This document shows, one piece after another, positions 1-6,257 of a DNA stretch of 11,317 nt. The notes below the pieces were generated by a model. It saw nothing but the letters and a program-made list of their open reading frames with translations, ran no database searches and was not told the origin of the DNA. The stretch covers positions 1 through 11,317 of the forward strand of contig CAKSUD010000056.1 of assembly GCA_934500865.1 (NCBI GenBank). The letters run 5' to 3'. The position numbers were made by a program, and so were the translations under genes. Each line of letters opens with the position of its first letter. Within the stretch, counting starts at the first letter, position 1. Source of the stretch: an uncultured Clostridia bacterium (GTDB taxonomy: Bacteria > Bacillota > Clostridia > TANB77 > RGIG9151).

Positions 1-1338
1 TTATCCTTCTATTAATTTTGCAATTTCTTTTGCTTTTTCTTCTATTAATTCTTGGTTATCTCCTTCAATCATTACTCTAACTAATGGCTCTGTACCTGAA
101 GCACGAATTACAACTCTTCCATTACCCTTAAACATTTCTTCCACATCAGAAATAGCTTTTGCTACAACAGGGTCGTCTTTATATGTATTTTTTCTTTCGA
201 TACTAACCTTTGCATTAACCGTAACTTGTGGGAATGACTTCATACATTTAGCAAGTTCAGATAACTTTTCACCAGTTTCGTTCATAACGTTCATAACATT
301 TATGGCTGTTAAAATTCCATCACCTGTTGTGTTATGGTCTAAGAAAATAACGTGACCTGATTGTTCTCCGCCTAATACATAGCCCTTATTCAACATTTCT
401 TCTAAGACATATCTATCTCCCACTTTAGTTCTAACGATATTTACATCATTTTCTTTTCCAGCTAAATCAAATCCAAGATTACTCATAATTGTTCCAACAA
501 TTGCATTATTTTTTAACTTACCTTGTCTTTTTAAGTGAAGTCCACAAATCATAAGTATTTTGTCGCCATCTACAAATTCTCCGTTTTCGTCAATAGCAAG
601 CAATCTATCAGCATCTCCGTCAAACGCAAATCCAATGTCTGCGCCGATATCGGTTACGAATTTTTGCAATGCAGAAATATGTGTAGAACCACAATCTCTG
701 TTTATATTTATTCCATCAGGAGCATTACCTATTGCCATAACCTCAGCTCCAAGCTCAGAGAACACTTTTTGTGCTATTTTATATGACGCACCATTTGCAC
801 AGTCTAATGCAATCTTTTTACCTTTTAAGCTTTTTCCTAAGCTTACTAAGTATTTTGCATAATCGTCTAGACAATTTCCTTTTTCTATAACTTTTCCTAT
901 CTTTTCATGAGTAACGATTTTGGGTGCTTCTACTTCATCAAATAGAATCTCCTCAATTTCATTTTCAATTGCATCCGGCAATTTATATCCTTGATTATTA
1001 AAGAACTTTATTCCATTAAATTCAAAAGAATTATGAGATGCAGAAATAACAACTCCGGCATCACATTTATATAATCTTGTTAAATATGCTATGCCAGGTG
1101 TTGGAATAACTCCTGCACGAATTACATCTGCTCCAACAGAGCAAATTCCTGCGATTAACGCAGACTCTAGCATATCTCCGGATAGTCTTGTATCCTTACC
1201 AATAATAATTACAGGCTTGTGCTTTAATTCTCCTGCCAACACACATGCTCCGGCTTTACCGATTTTATATGCTAAATCAGTAGTAAGTTCAACATTTGCA
1301 ACTCCTCTAACTCCATCAGTACCAAATAATCTACCCAT
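1..1338 (-). CDS. glmM: Phosphoglucosamine mutase GlmM
   Basis: Interconverts glucosamine-6-phosphate and glucosamine-1-phosphate in the cytoplasm, feeding UDP-GlcNAc synthesis for peptidoglycan. The 445-residue protein has the normal family length and every hallmark of the alpha-D-phosphohexomutase fold: N-terminal FGTDGVRG (5-12), the phosphoserine loop SASHN with catalytic Ser101, the Mg-binding loop DGDADR (240-245), the sugar-binding GEQSGH (324-329) and the phosphate-binding RASGTEP (412-418). The loop reads SASHNS where SASHNP is usual, a mild change. The ATG at 1336-1338 follows AAGGAGG (1344-1350), which overlaps the ruvC stop codon (1349-1351), so translation is probably coupled to ruvC. 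It is the last gene seen in this operon; its stop codon is the first three bases of the window, so downstream context is invisible. GlmM rather than a phosphomannomutase is favoured by FGTDGVRG and overall similarity. Confidence 0.97.
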   Translation of the reverse strand: MGRLFGTDGVRGVANVELTTDLAYKIGKAGACVLAGELKHKPVIIIGKDTRLSGDMLESALIAGICSVGADVIRAGVIPTPGIAYLTRLYKCDAGVVISASHNSFEFNGIKFFNNQGYKLPDAIENEIEEILFDEVEAPKIVTHEKIGKVIEKGNCLDDYAKYLVSLGKSLKGKKIALDCANGASYKIAQKVFSELGAEVMAIGNAPDGININRDCGSTHISALQKFVTDIGADIGFAFDGDADRLLAIDENGEFVDGDKILMICGLHLKRQGKLKNNAIVGTIMSNLGFDLAGKENDVNIVRTKVGDRYVLEEMLNKGYVLGGEQSGHVIFLDHNTTGDGILTAINVMNVMNETGEKLSELAKCMKSFPQVTVNAKVSIERKNTYKDDPVVAKAISDVEEMFKGNGRVVIRASGTEPLVRVMIEGDNQELIEEKAKEIAKLIEG

Positions 1339-1343
1339 TTCGT

Positions 1344-1350
1344 CCTCCTT
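1344..1350 (-). promoter_or_regulatory. glmM ribosome binding site overlapping the ruvC stop
   Basis: AAGGAGG on the minus strand, 5 nt before the glmM ATG. It shares bases 1349-1350 with the ruvC TAA, an arrangement typical of translational coupling. Confidence 0.85.
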
Positions 1351-1825
1351 ATTTTAATCGCTCACTATTACCACAGCAAAGTGCGACTGCCAAAGCGTCA
1401 GCTGCATCATCAGGCTTAGGAATTGAATCCAAGTTTAGTAACACTTGAACCATCTTTTGCATTTGCTTTTTATCTGCTTTTCCGTAACCTGTAATAGCTT
1501 GCTTGATTTGTAGAGGTGTATACTCATAAAACGGTTTACCCATTTGGGCAATTGCAAGTAATAATACACCTCTTCCATGTGCAACGGCAATTCCTGTCGT
1601 TATATTCTTACAGAAAAATAGCTCTTCCATTGCAACATAATCAGGATTGTACTGGTTAAATTTACGTACAATCTCTTCATACATTATATTCAATCTGACA
1701 GATAAGTCAAGTCCGGCCTTGGTTGTGATAACCCCATAGTCCAAGACTTTGTACTTATTTCCTAGCTTTTCCACTACTCCGTATCCTGTTATTGCAAAAC
1801 CGGGGTCAATACCAAAAATAATCAT
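1349..1825 (-). CDS. ruvC: Crossover junction endodeoxyribonuclease RuvC
   Basis: Holliday-junction resolvase that works with RuvAB to cut four-way junctions during recombinational repair. The 158 residues are close to the usual 160-175. It begins with the RNase H-like strand MIIFGIDPG and carries the four expected acidic residues: Asp7 (GIDPG), Glu67 (AMEELFF), Asp140 and Asp143 (PDDAADALA). These match E. coli Asp7, Glu66, Asp138 and Asp141. The segment FFCKNITTGIAVAHGRG (70-86) matches the conserved family block. The ATG at 1823-1825 has AGGAGG at 1830-1835 with a short 4-nt spacer. The gene lies 9 bp after the debranching enzyme stop and 10 bp before glmM, so the three are almost surely co-transcribed. 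No ruvA or ruvB is present here, although they often neighbour ruvC. Confidence 0.96.
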   Translation of the reverse strand: MIIFGIDPGFAITGYGVVEKLGNKYKVLDYGVITTKAGLDLSVRLNIMYEEIVRKFNQYNPDYVAMEELFFCKNITTGIAVAHGRGVLLLAIAQMGKPFYEYTPLQIKQAITGYGKADKKQMQKMVQVLLNLDSIPKPDDAADALAVALCCGNSERLK

Positions 1826-1836
1826 AAGTCCTCCTA

Positions 1837-3795
1837 CTAATTCTCTGTAATAGCTCTAAGTAACTCTCCTACACTCCACGCTTGTGCAAAGCACCCTCTA
1901 GGAGTAAACGGATATTCTGCATCAAATATTTCATTTATTTGTCCTAGTGTTTCCTCTTTTAATGTATACTTTATATTCTCTACAATAGTTTTCTCTGTAA
2001 ATCTCTTGTCCTTAATTTTAAGTCTCTTGCTTGATGTAATAAACGCACCAATAGGCCAAGTCCAAACAGTTCCTTGGTGATATGCCGTATCTCTTTGCCA
2101 TATATCTCCTAAATAAATAGGTCTATACTTTTCGTCAGATGGCGCAAGTGAACGCAAACCAACAGGCGTATATAAATTTTCAGCCACATTCATAAACACT
2201 TTTTTAGCCTTTACACCAGTTAAAACCGGGAAGTTTAGCGAAAGTGCAAAAATTTGATTAGGACGAATACTTGTATCCGGCCCTTTTTCATTTACAACAT
2301 CATATAAGTATCCGCCTTTTTCATACCAAAACGTATCTGCAAAACTCTTTTTTATCTTCTTAGCTAACGTCGAATACTTATCTTCCTTTTTGAATTTCTT
2401 ACTAAGTTCAGCCATAACCATAACTGCATTATACCATAAAGCATTAATTTCAACAGCCTTACCGAATCTAGGTGTTACAACATAGTCTCCAACCTTAGCA
2501 TCCATCCAAGTAAGTTGTGTATGTTCATTTCCTTGATAAATTAAATTATCCGGACAGCTATAAACAATTTCCGTATCTTTTCCCTTTATATCCTCTTCAC
2601 TACACATATATCTATCAAAAATCTCTTCCATTTTAGGATATAACTCGCCTACAAACTTTTCATCTTTTGTGTATCTATAATAATTATATACAGCCTCAAA
2701 AAACCAAAGTGAAGCGTCTACTGTATTATATCCGGGTTGCTCACCAAAGTCAGGAAAAACATTCGGAAGTAGGCCACCCTTGATATACTTTGCAAAAGTC
2801 TTTAATATGCTCTTTGCATCGTCAAAACGTTTTGTAGATAAAGTTAGCCCTGTAAATGCAATTAGTGTATCTCTTCCCCAATCAGTAAACCATGGATAAC
2901 CGGCAATAATAGTCTTTCCGTTAGTCGAATTTCTTTTTACGATAAAGTCGTCTGCCGCTTTTACCAAGTCACAAACAAACTCATCTTTATATCCTGCCTT
3001 TTTAATAAGCATATTGCCACGACTAATTGCCTCTTTATATGACTTATTAACATCTATATTTATATCATCTTCAACAGTAAATACAATATCTACCCTTTTC
3101 TCTTCATTAGGCTCTAAATTAAGTTCAAAAAATCCAGGCATATACTGATTTTCTCTATCTGTTAAGCCACGTTCCCTTTCTTTTCTATATGACATATTAT
3201 AAAACATATCTTTTTTAGGATAGAACTCAGCCTCATTAGAAAACATTTTAAGTCTTGTTGGATTATTTCTATCGAACCTTACTTCTGTACAGTTTTCGTG
3301 TAGCAGAACTTCAAATCCGTCAAAATTAGTTCTTTCACCATGATAATCTCTAAAATTTACTAATGGATAGAATGTGATTTTACTATTCTCATTGTAATTC
3401 TTTATATGATACCTTACAACTGTCGTGTTTTGCCCTCTTACCATCCATATTTCCTTAGTAAATTCTAATGAATTGGTTCTGTAAATCCAAGTTGGTAGTA
3501 CGTCATTATTAAAATATGTAATGTGATGGTAACCCTTTGTATAATAATTATCTCCACATTCAAAGCTAGACAAATATGATGTCTCTTTCTTATTTTCTAC
3601 TATTTCGTGTAATCCTGATACAATTAAATGTCTTGCAGATGGTGGATTTAAGGCAGCAACAAGTAAACCGTGGTATCTTCTTGAATTAGAATTTATTACT
3701 GTACTACTCGCAAACCCACCTATCCCATTTGTAAGTAACCATTCGCGAGACACTCCGCTATCAAAACTTAAAAATTCTTCATTTGTTAAAGTCAT
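1837..3795 (-). CDS. Glycogen debranching enzyme (amylo-alpha-1,6-glucosidase, GH133 type)
   Basis: Predicted to hydrolyse alpha-1,6 branch points of glycogen or related alpha-glucans in the cytoplasm. The 652 residues show two parts: an N-terminal beta-rich bacterial GDE domain (about 10-240, with SREWLLTNGIGGFAS at 16-30 and RRYHGLLVA at 39-47) and a C-terminal (alpha/alpha)6 barrel (about 270-650). The barrel has the signature blocks GYPWFTDWGRDT (299-310), TWMDAK (429-434), NALWYNA (451-457), RPNQIFALSL (511-520), YHQGTVWTWPIG (572-583) and GCFAQAWSVGELLRA (634-648). There is no signal peptide. The ATG at 3793-3795 is chosen because GAGGTG (3803-3808) stands 7 nt before it; a GTG three codons upstream (3802-3804) overlaps this ribosome site and is unlikely. 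It follows spoVM by 68 nt containing a TATAAT and a perfect palindrome, and it precedes ruvC by 11 nt. No other glycogen genes are in view, so the substrate is inferred from the family. Confidence 0.92.
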   Translation of the reverse strand: MTLTNEEFLSFDSGVSREWLLTNGIGGFASSTVINSNSRRYHGLLVAALNPPSARHLIVSGLHEIVENKKETSYLSSFECGDNYYTKGYHHITYFNNDVLPTWIYRTNSLEFTKEIWMVRGQNTTVVRYHIKNYNENSKITFYPLVNFRDYHGERTNFDGFEVLLHENCTEVRFDRNNPTRLKMFSNEAEFYPKKDMFYNMSYRKERERGLTDRENQYMPGFFELNLEPNEEKRVDIVFTVEDDINIDVNKSYKEAISRGNMLIKKAGYKDEFVCDLVKAADDFIVKRNSTNGKTIIAGYPWFTDWGRDTLIAFTGLTLSTKRFDDAKSILKTFAKYIKGGLLPNVFPDFGEQPGYNTVDASLWFFEAVYNYYRYTKDEKFVGELYPKMEEIFDRYMCSEEDIKGKDTEIVYSCPDNLIYQGNEHTQLTWMDAKVGDYVVTPRFGKAVEINALWYNAVMVMAELSKKFKKEDKYSTLAKKIKKSFADTFWYEKGGYLYDVVNEKGPDTSIRPNQIFALSLNFPVLTGVKAKKVFMNVAENLYTPVGLRSLAPSDEKYRPIYLGDIWQRDTAYHQGTVWTWPIGAFITSSKRLKIKDKRFTEKTIVENIKYTLKEETLGQINEIFDAEYPFTPRGCFAQAWSVGELLRAITEN

Positions 3796-3802
3796 AATTT
3801 TC

Positions 3803-3808
3803 ACCTCA
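3803..3808 (-). promoter_or_regulatory. Ribosome binding site fixing the debranching enzyme start
   Basis: GAGGTG on the minus strand, 7 nt before the ATG at 3793-3795. It overlaps the alternative GTG start at 3802-3804, which argues against that longer form. Confidence 0.75.
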
Positions 3809-3810
3809 TC

Positions 3811-3829
3811 AAATTTACAATGTAAATTT
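3811..3829. promoter_or_regulatory. Perfect 19-bp palindrome, probable operator
   Basis: Two 9-bp arms, AAATTTACA and TGTAAATTT, flank a single central A. The site lies 20 bp downstream of a TATAAT and directly before the debranching enzyme ribosome site. It is thus placed where a bound repressor would block transcription. It is not followed by a T-run and, with a 1-nt centre, would make a poor hairpin, so a dimeric protein-binding site is the better reading. The regulator is unknown. Confidence 0.5.
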
Positions 3830-3848
3830 GTCTTTTAAAATACTTCAA

Positions 3849-3854
3849 ATTATA
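3849..3854 (-). promoter_or_regulatory. Possible -10 box for the debranching enzyme
   Basis: TATAAT on the minus strand, 10 nt after the spoVM stop. No convincing -35 element lies 16-19 nt upstream, and the region is AT-rich, so this is tentative. If real, transcription would start near 3842 and the palindrome at 3811-3829 would lie at about +13 to +31. Confidence 0.3.
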
Positions 3855-3863
3855 TATCGAATT

Positions 3864-3938
3864 TTAATCTTTTATTCTAAATACCATTTTTAGAAATTTG
3901 CCAAAAAGTCCGGGCATCTTAACAACAACAACTTTCAT
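3864..3938 (-). CDS. spoVM: Stage V sporulation protein SpoVM (24 residues)
   Basis: A 24-codon gene that normal length cut-offs miss. It has a near-ideal ribosome site, GGAGGTG (3944-3950), 5 nt before ATG, and ends in TAA. The peptide starts MKVVVVKMPG and ends RIKD. Against B. subtilis SpoVM (26 residues, starting MKFYTIKLPKF and ending FRKD) it keeps the MK start, a short beta-branched/aliphatic run, Lys7, a Leu/Met8, Pro9, an aliphatic/aromatic pair, Gly13, and a basic amphipathic C-terminal helix ending in KD. Pro9 is known to matter for SpoVM localisation. In B. subtilis SpoVM is made in the mother cell, inserts in the forespore outer membrane by sensing its curvature and anchors SpoIVA, which starts coat assembly. 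Odd points: Gly10 replaces Lys, and it is two residues shorter. It lies 37 bp after the small membrane protein gene and 68 bp before the debranching gene. The assignment is by eye from a short peptide but is supported by length, pattern and ribosome site. Confidence 0.85.
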   Translation of the reverse strand: MKVVVVKMPGLFGKFLKMVFRIKD

Positions 3939-3943
3939 ATTGT

Positions 3944-3950
3944 CACCTCC
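3944..3950 (-). promoter_or_regulatory. spoVM ribosome binding site
   Basis: GGAGGTG on the minus strand with a 5-nt spacer to the ATG at 3936-3938. It is among the strongest ribosome sites in the window and is key evidence that the 24-codon frame is translated. Confidence 0.85.
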
Positions 3951-3975
3951 AATTTACCCTATTTTCTCCACACTT

Positions 3976-4137
3976 TTAACATAAACACGAAAGGTATGTT
4001 CCGATAATTATAAGTATGACAGCTATAATCAGCATAAACCATCCCCAAGTAAGTAATGTCGAAAGAAGCATACCAATGCCTATAAACAGTAGTGCAAAGC
4101 CAAACGACCTTTCTATCCCTCGCCGATTATAGAACAT
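3976..4137 (-). CDS. Small two-helix membrane protein of unknown function
   Basis: I do not recognise a named family. The 53-residue product starts with a short basic segment (MFYNRRGIER) followed by two hydrophobic stretches, about 12-29 and 32-50, split by a TWGW turn, and ends in CLC. It is therefore a likely integral membrane hairpin with the N-terminus probably cytoplasmic by the positive-inside rule. Two cysteines lie at the extreme C-terminus. The ATG at 4135-4137 is chosen because GAGGTG (4145-4150) lies 7 nt before it; a TTG nine codons upstream has no ribosome site. The gene diverges from nth and is the first of the left operon, with spoVM starting 37 bp after its stop. A sporulation or envelope role is a guess from this position only. 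Confidence 0.75.
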   Translation of the reverse strand: MFYNRRGIERSFGFALLFIGIGMLLSTLLTWGWFMLIIAVILIIIGTYLSCLC

Positions 4138-4144
4138 TTTATCG

Positions 4145-4150
4145 CACCTC
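4145..4150 (-). promoter_or_regulatory. Ribosome binding site fixing the small membrane protein start
   Basis: GAGGTG on the minus strand, 7 nt before the ATG at 4135-4137. It supports the 53-residue form over a longer TTG-initiated one. Confidence 0.7.
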
Positions 4151-4179
4151 TTTTCTAATCTCAAAATATGTGCTAAAAT
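4151..4179 (+). promoter_or_regulatory. Probable nth promoter with extended -10
   Basis: TAAAAT at 4174-4179 is preceded by TGC (4171-4173), giving an extended -10 (TGnTAAAAT). A weak -35, TTTTCT (4151-4156), lies at 17-bp spacing. Transcription would start near 4186, at the edge of the inverted repeat at 4185-4201. Confidence 0.45.
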
Positions 4180-4184
4180 ATATT

Positions 4185-4201
4185 ATTCGTAGTAGACGAA
4201 T
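4185..4201. repeat. Inverted repeat between divergent genes
   Basis: Six-base arms ATTCGT and ACGAAT are separated by 5 nt (AGTAG). It lies at the predicted nth transcription start and upstream of the divergent membrane-protein gene, so it could be an operator for either. The arms are short, and chance occurrence is possible in AT-rich DNA. Confidence 0.3.
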
Positions 4202-4210
4202 TTTGTGAAT

Positions 4211-4218
4211 AGAGGTGG
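4211..4218 (+). promoter_or_regulatory. Ribosome binding site fixing the nth start
   Basis: AGAGGTGG lies 5 nt before GTG 4224-4226. It contains the upstream in-frame GTG at 4215-4217, which therefore cannot be the start. Confidence 0.7.
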
Positions 4219-4223
4219 TAACT

Positions 4224-4856
4224 GTGCAAGAAAAACATATCAATAAAATTATTGACGCTTTAATAAATAAATATTCCGATGCAAAATGCAGTCTAGATTA
4301 TGATACTCCATTGCATCTATTAATCGCTGTTATCTTGTCTGCACAATCAACAGACGCGATGATTAATAAAATAACTCCAAAGCTTTTTTCAGAATTAAAA
4401 ACCGCCGAGGATTTTGCGAACTGCGATATAAAAAAATTAGAAGGACTTATAAAATCAAGTGGATTTTACCATAACAAAGCAAAAAATATAAAAGCTGCTT
4501 GCAAGGTAATTTCAGAAAAGTATGATGGTGAAGTACCAAAAACAATGGAAGAACTCACTTCCCTTCCGGGAGTAGGCAGAAAAACCGCAAATGTTGTAAT
4601 GCTAAATGCATTTGGAATTTGTGAAGGAATTGCCGTAGATACTCACGCAAAAAGAATTTCCAATAGATTAGGTCTAAGTGATAAAGATGACCCATCAAAA
4701 ATTGAGCAAGATTTACTAAAGTTAATTCCAAGAGAAAGTTGGTGCCAAATGAACCATTTATTCGTGTACCACGGTCGTGCTGAGTGTACTTCAAGAAATC
4801 CAAAGTGCGATGAATGTTGCGTAAAAGAATTTTGTCCATCTAGAGGAAAATGTTAA
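4224..4856 (+). CDS. nth: Endonuclease III (DNA glycosylase/AP lyase)
   Basis: Base-excision repair enzyme that removes oxidised pyrimidines and nicks the resulting abasic site. The 210-residue protein is the normal family length and has the helix-hairpin-helix LPGVGRKTA (residues 114-122) with catalytic Lys120, then VDTHAKRISNRLGL with catalytic Asp139. The C-terminal [4Fe-4S] cluster motif C-X6-C-X2-C-X5-C is complete at Cys188, 195, 198 and 204. These features separate it from the adenine glycosylase MutY, which is much longer. The start is taken as GTG 4224-4226, as AGAGGTGG (4211-4218) lies 5 nt before it; a GTG at 4215 lies inside that ribosome site. It is the only plus-strand gene here, diverges from the small membrane protein gene and converges on the DUF3006 gene, so it is likely a single-gene transcription unit ending at the 4855-4895 hairpin. 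Confidence 0.97.
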   Translation: MQEKHINKIIDALINKYSDAKCSLDYDTPLHLLIAVILSAQSTDAMINKITPKLFSELKTAEDFANCDIKKLEGLIKSSGFYHNKAKNIKAACKVISEKYDGEVPKTMEELTSLPGVGRKTANVVMLNAFGICEGIAVDTHAKRISNRLGLSDKDDPSKIEQDLLKLIPRESWCQMNHLFVYHGRAECTSRNPKCDECCVKEFCPSRGKC

Positions 4857-4895
4857 AAATAAGAGCTAAGGCATTATGCCCTAGCTCTTATTTTT
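4855..4895. terminator. Bidirectional hairpin terminator between nth and the DUF3006 gene
   Basis: Fourteen-base arms (4855-4868 and 4882-4895), one A-C mismatch, three more pairs (GGC/GCC) and a 5-nt loop (4873-4877). The arms begin with AAAAAT and end with ATTTTT, so each strand gives a stem ending in a U-run. The left arm starts inside the nth stop (4854-4856), and the right arm ends inside the opposing stop (4894-4896). Confidence 0.85.
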
Positions 4896-5112
4896 ACTTT
4901 TTGAACAAGTTCAAAAATCTCTCGCTTATTTCATCCTTTTCTTTCTGTGTTTCTTCTGTCAAAACTTTATACATTCCGTCTTCTGTCTCTTCCACAATGT
5001 CGCCATCTTTAGGTAATGTTATAAACTTGGCAATCTCAATTTCCATAATTTCGCCGTCTTGTGTTTGGCAAACAACCACATTTTCTTCTATTCTGTCAAC
5101 TGTCAACTTCAT
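4894..5112 (-). CDS. DUF3006 family small protein
   Basis: A 72-residue cytoplasmic-looking protein without signal peptide or membrane segment. It starts MKLTVDRIEENVVVCQTQDG, the VDRIE...(V)(V) beta-strand pattern of the DUF3006 family, continues with LPKDGDIVEETEDGMY (33-48), and ends in a charged helix (about 52-72). Its molecular function is not known. ATG 5110-5112 has AAGGAGG (5120-5126) at 7-nt spacing. This site overlaps the stop codon of the upstream metallo-hydrolase gene (5125-5127), so the two are an operon and probably translationally coupled. DUF3006 genes commonly sit next to such ComEC-like hydrolases, which suggests a shared but undefined role. Confidence 0.8.
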   Translation of the reverse strand: MKLTVDRIEENVVVCQTQDGEIMEIEIAKFITLPKDGDIVEETEDGMYKVLTEETQKEKDEISERFLNLFKK

Positions 5113-5124
5113 CCATATTCCTCC

Positions 5125-6249
5125 TTAAGGTTTACATGTCCCACAAGGACTGTATCCATCAGCGATTAATTCTTCACGACTTCCGGTAAAATCTCTGCGA
5201 TTATTCTCGGAAATTTTAGAAGCTCCTGAGCAACTTGGCAAATGAAACTTCTTTGAATTTATATTCAAAATAAACGTAACATTTTGGGCAGTATCCTGAG
5301 CCACCACTCCGGTTTTCCAAGTAATATTTTCACCATCAGAAGTAGCAACAATATTACCTTGCTCGTCCGTTCTGTAAACTGTAATTCCGTACTTCTTAAT
5401 CTTCTCCATTGTCTCTTTATGCGGATGACCATAAGAATTATCTTTTCCACACATAATAACTCCATATGTCGGAGAAACCGCCTTCAAAAATGCGTCTGAC
5501 GAAGATGTTGAACTGCCATGATGTCCGAACTTAAGCACATCTGATTTTAGCTCATATCCAGAATTAACAACATCCTTTTCAGGAGCAATCTCTGCATCCC
5601 CTGTAAACATAAATGAATTTTTGCCATAAGTAAGTCGGATGATTATTGAAGCATTATTTAAATTATCTCCATAGTCTTTTGCCGGAGAAAGAATTATAAA
5701 TTCGGCATCCCCAAGTTTATACTTATCTCCAACATTAGCTTTTGTAATGGATAGCCCCTTATTCTCAATCGCTTCAATTGCACGTCTAAAATATTTACCA
5801 GTGTTAATCTTCTCAGTCAATATGATGTTTTCAATATCAAAATTATTGATAACATCAGCAAAAGAACCCATATGATCTTCATGCGGATGCGTACCAATTA
5901 GATACTCTAATTTACTCACACCAAGGCTTTCCAAATACGTCTTAATCGTATTTGCAGAGCTACTGTCTCCGGCATCAATTAGCATAGCACTTTCGCCATT
6001 TTTAATTAAAATCGAATCAGCTTGACCAACATCGATAAAGTGGACTTCTAGTTTTCCCGACAAACTAAGTTCGTTACTCGGTGTTTGGTCTTTCGTTTCC
6101 GGTTTTGAAGTCTCCGGATTTTGAATTTCAGAGCTTTGTATAAAGTCTGTCAAATCCTCCGTACAAGCCGACAAGCCAAACACCATAAAAACGACTAGAG
6201 CTAATGAAAGTAACCTAATTAGTCCGTTCTTGTTTTTCTTTTTCGCCAT
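5125..6249 (-). CDS. ComEC/Rec2-like metallo-beta-lactamase-fold lipoprotein
   Basis: A 374-residue predicted surface lipoprotein. Residues 3-8 are basic, 9-25 are hydrophobic, and the lipobox GLSAC places the lipidated cysteine at Cys29. A low-complexity Ser/Thr/Pro/Glu linker (30-64) follows. The hydrolase domain (about 67-315) starts LEVHFIDVGQADS and has HPHEDH (121-126) as the metal motif, TGDAE (Asp218), GHHGSS (242-247) and YGHPHKET (273-280). This is the pattern of the C-terminal domain of ComEC, which in competence systems is thought to degrade the non-transported DNA strand. The C-terminus (322-374) adds a small domain with Cys340, Cys369 and Cys372 (PCGTC), resembling the Cys-containing tail of secreted nucleases. 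Nuclease activity is inferred, not shown. The ATG at 6247-6249 is used as AAGGGAG (6258-6264) lies 8 nt upstream; a TTG six codons earlier is unlikely. It lacks the ComEC membrane channel part, so it is not ComEC itself. Confidence 0.88.
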   Translation of the reverse strand: MAKKKNKNGLIRLLSLALVVFMVFGLSACTEDLTDFIQSSEIQNPETSKPETKDQTPSNELSLSGKLEVHFIDVGQADSILIKNGESAMLIDAGDSSSANTIKTYLESLGVSKLEYLIGTHPHEDHMGSFADVINNFDIENIILTEKINTGKYFRRAIEAIENKGLSITKANVGDKYKLGDAEFIILSPAKDYGDNLNNASIIIRLTYGKNSFMFTGDAEIAPEKDVVNSGYELKSDVLKFGHHGSSTSSSDAFLKAVSPTYGVIMCGKDNSYGHPHKETMEKIKKYGITVYRTDEQGNIVATSDGENITWKTGVVAQDTAQNVTFILNINSKKFHLPSCSGASKISENNRRDFTGSREELIADGYSPCGTCKP

Positions 6250-6257
6250 AAAGCAAA

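Noticed and set aside
535..1357. Plus-strand open frames opposite glmM
   Set aside because: They lack ribosome sites and recognisable motifs and lie fully antisense to a strongly conserved gene, so they are shadow frames. The same applies to antisense frames elsewhere in the window.
3939..4060. Sporulation sigma-E promoter for spoVM or the small membrane protein
   Set aside because: Fragments such as CATACT and CATACC occur, but none has a matching -35 at the proper spacing; I cannot support a site.
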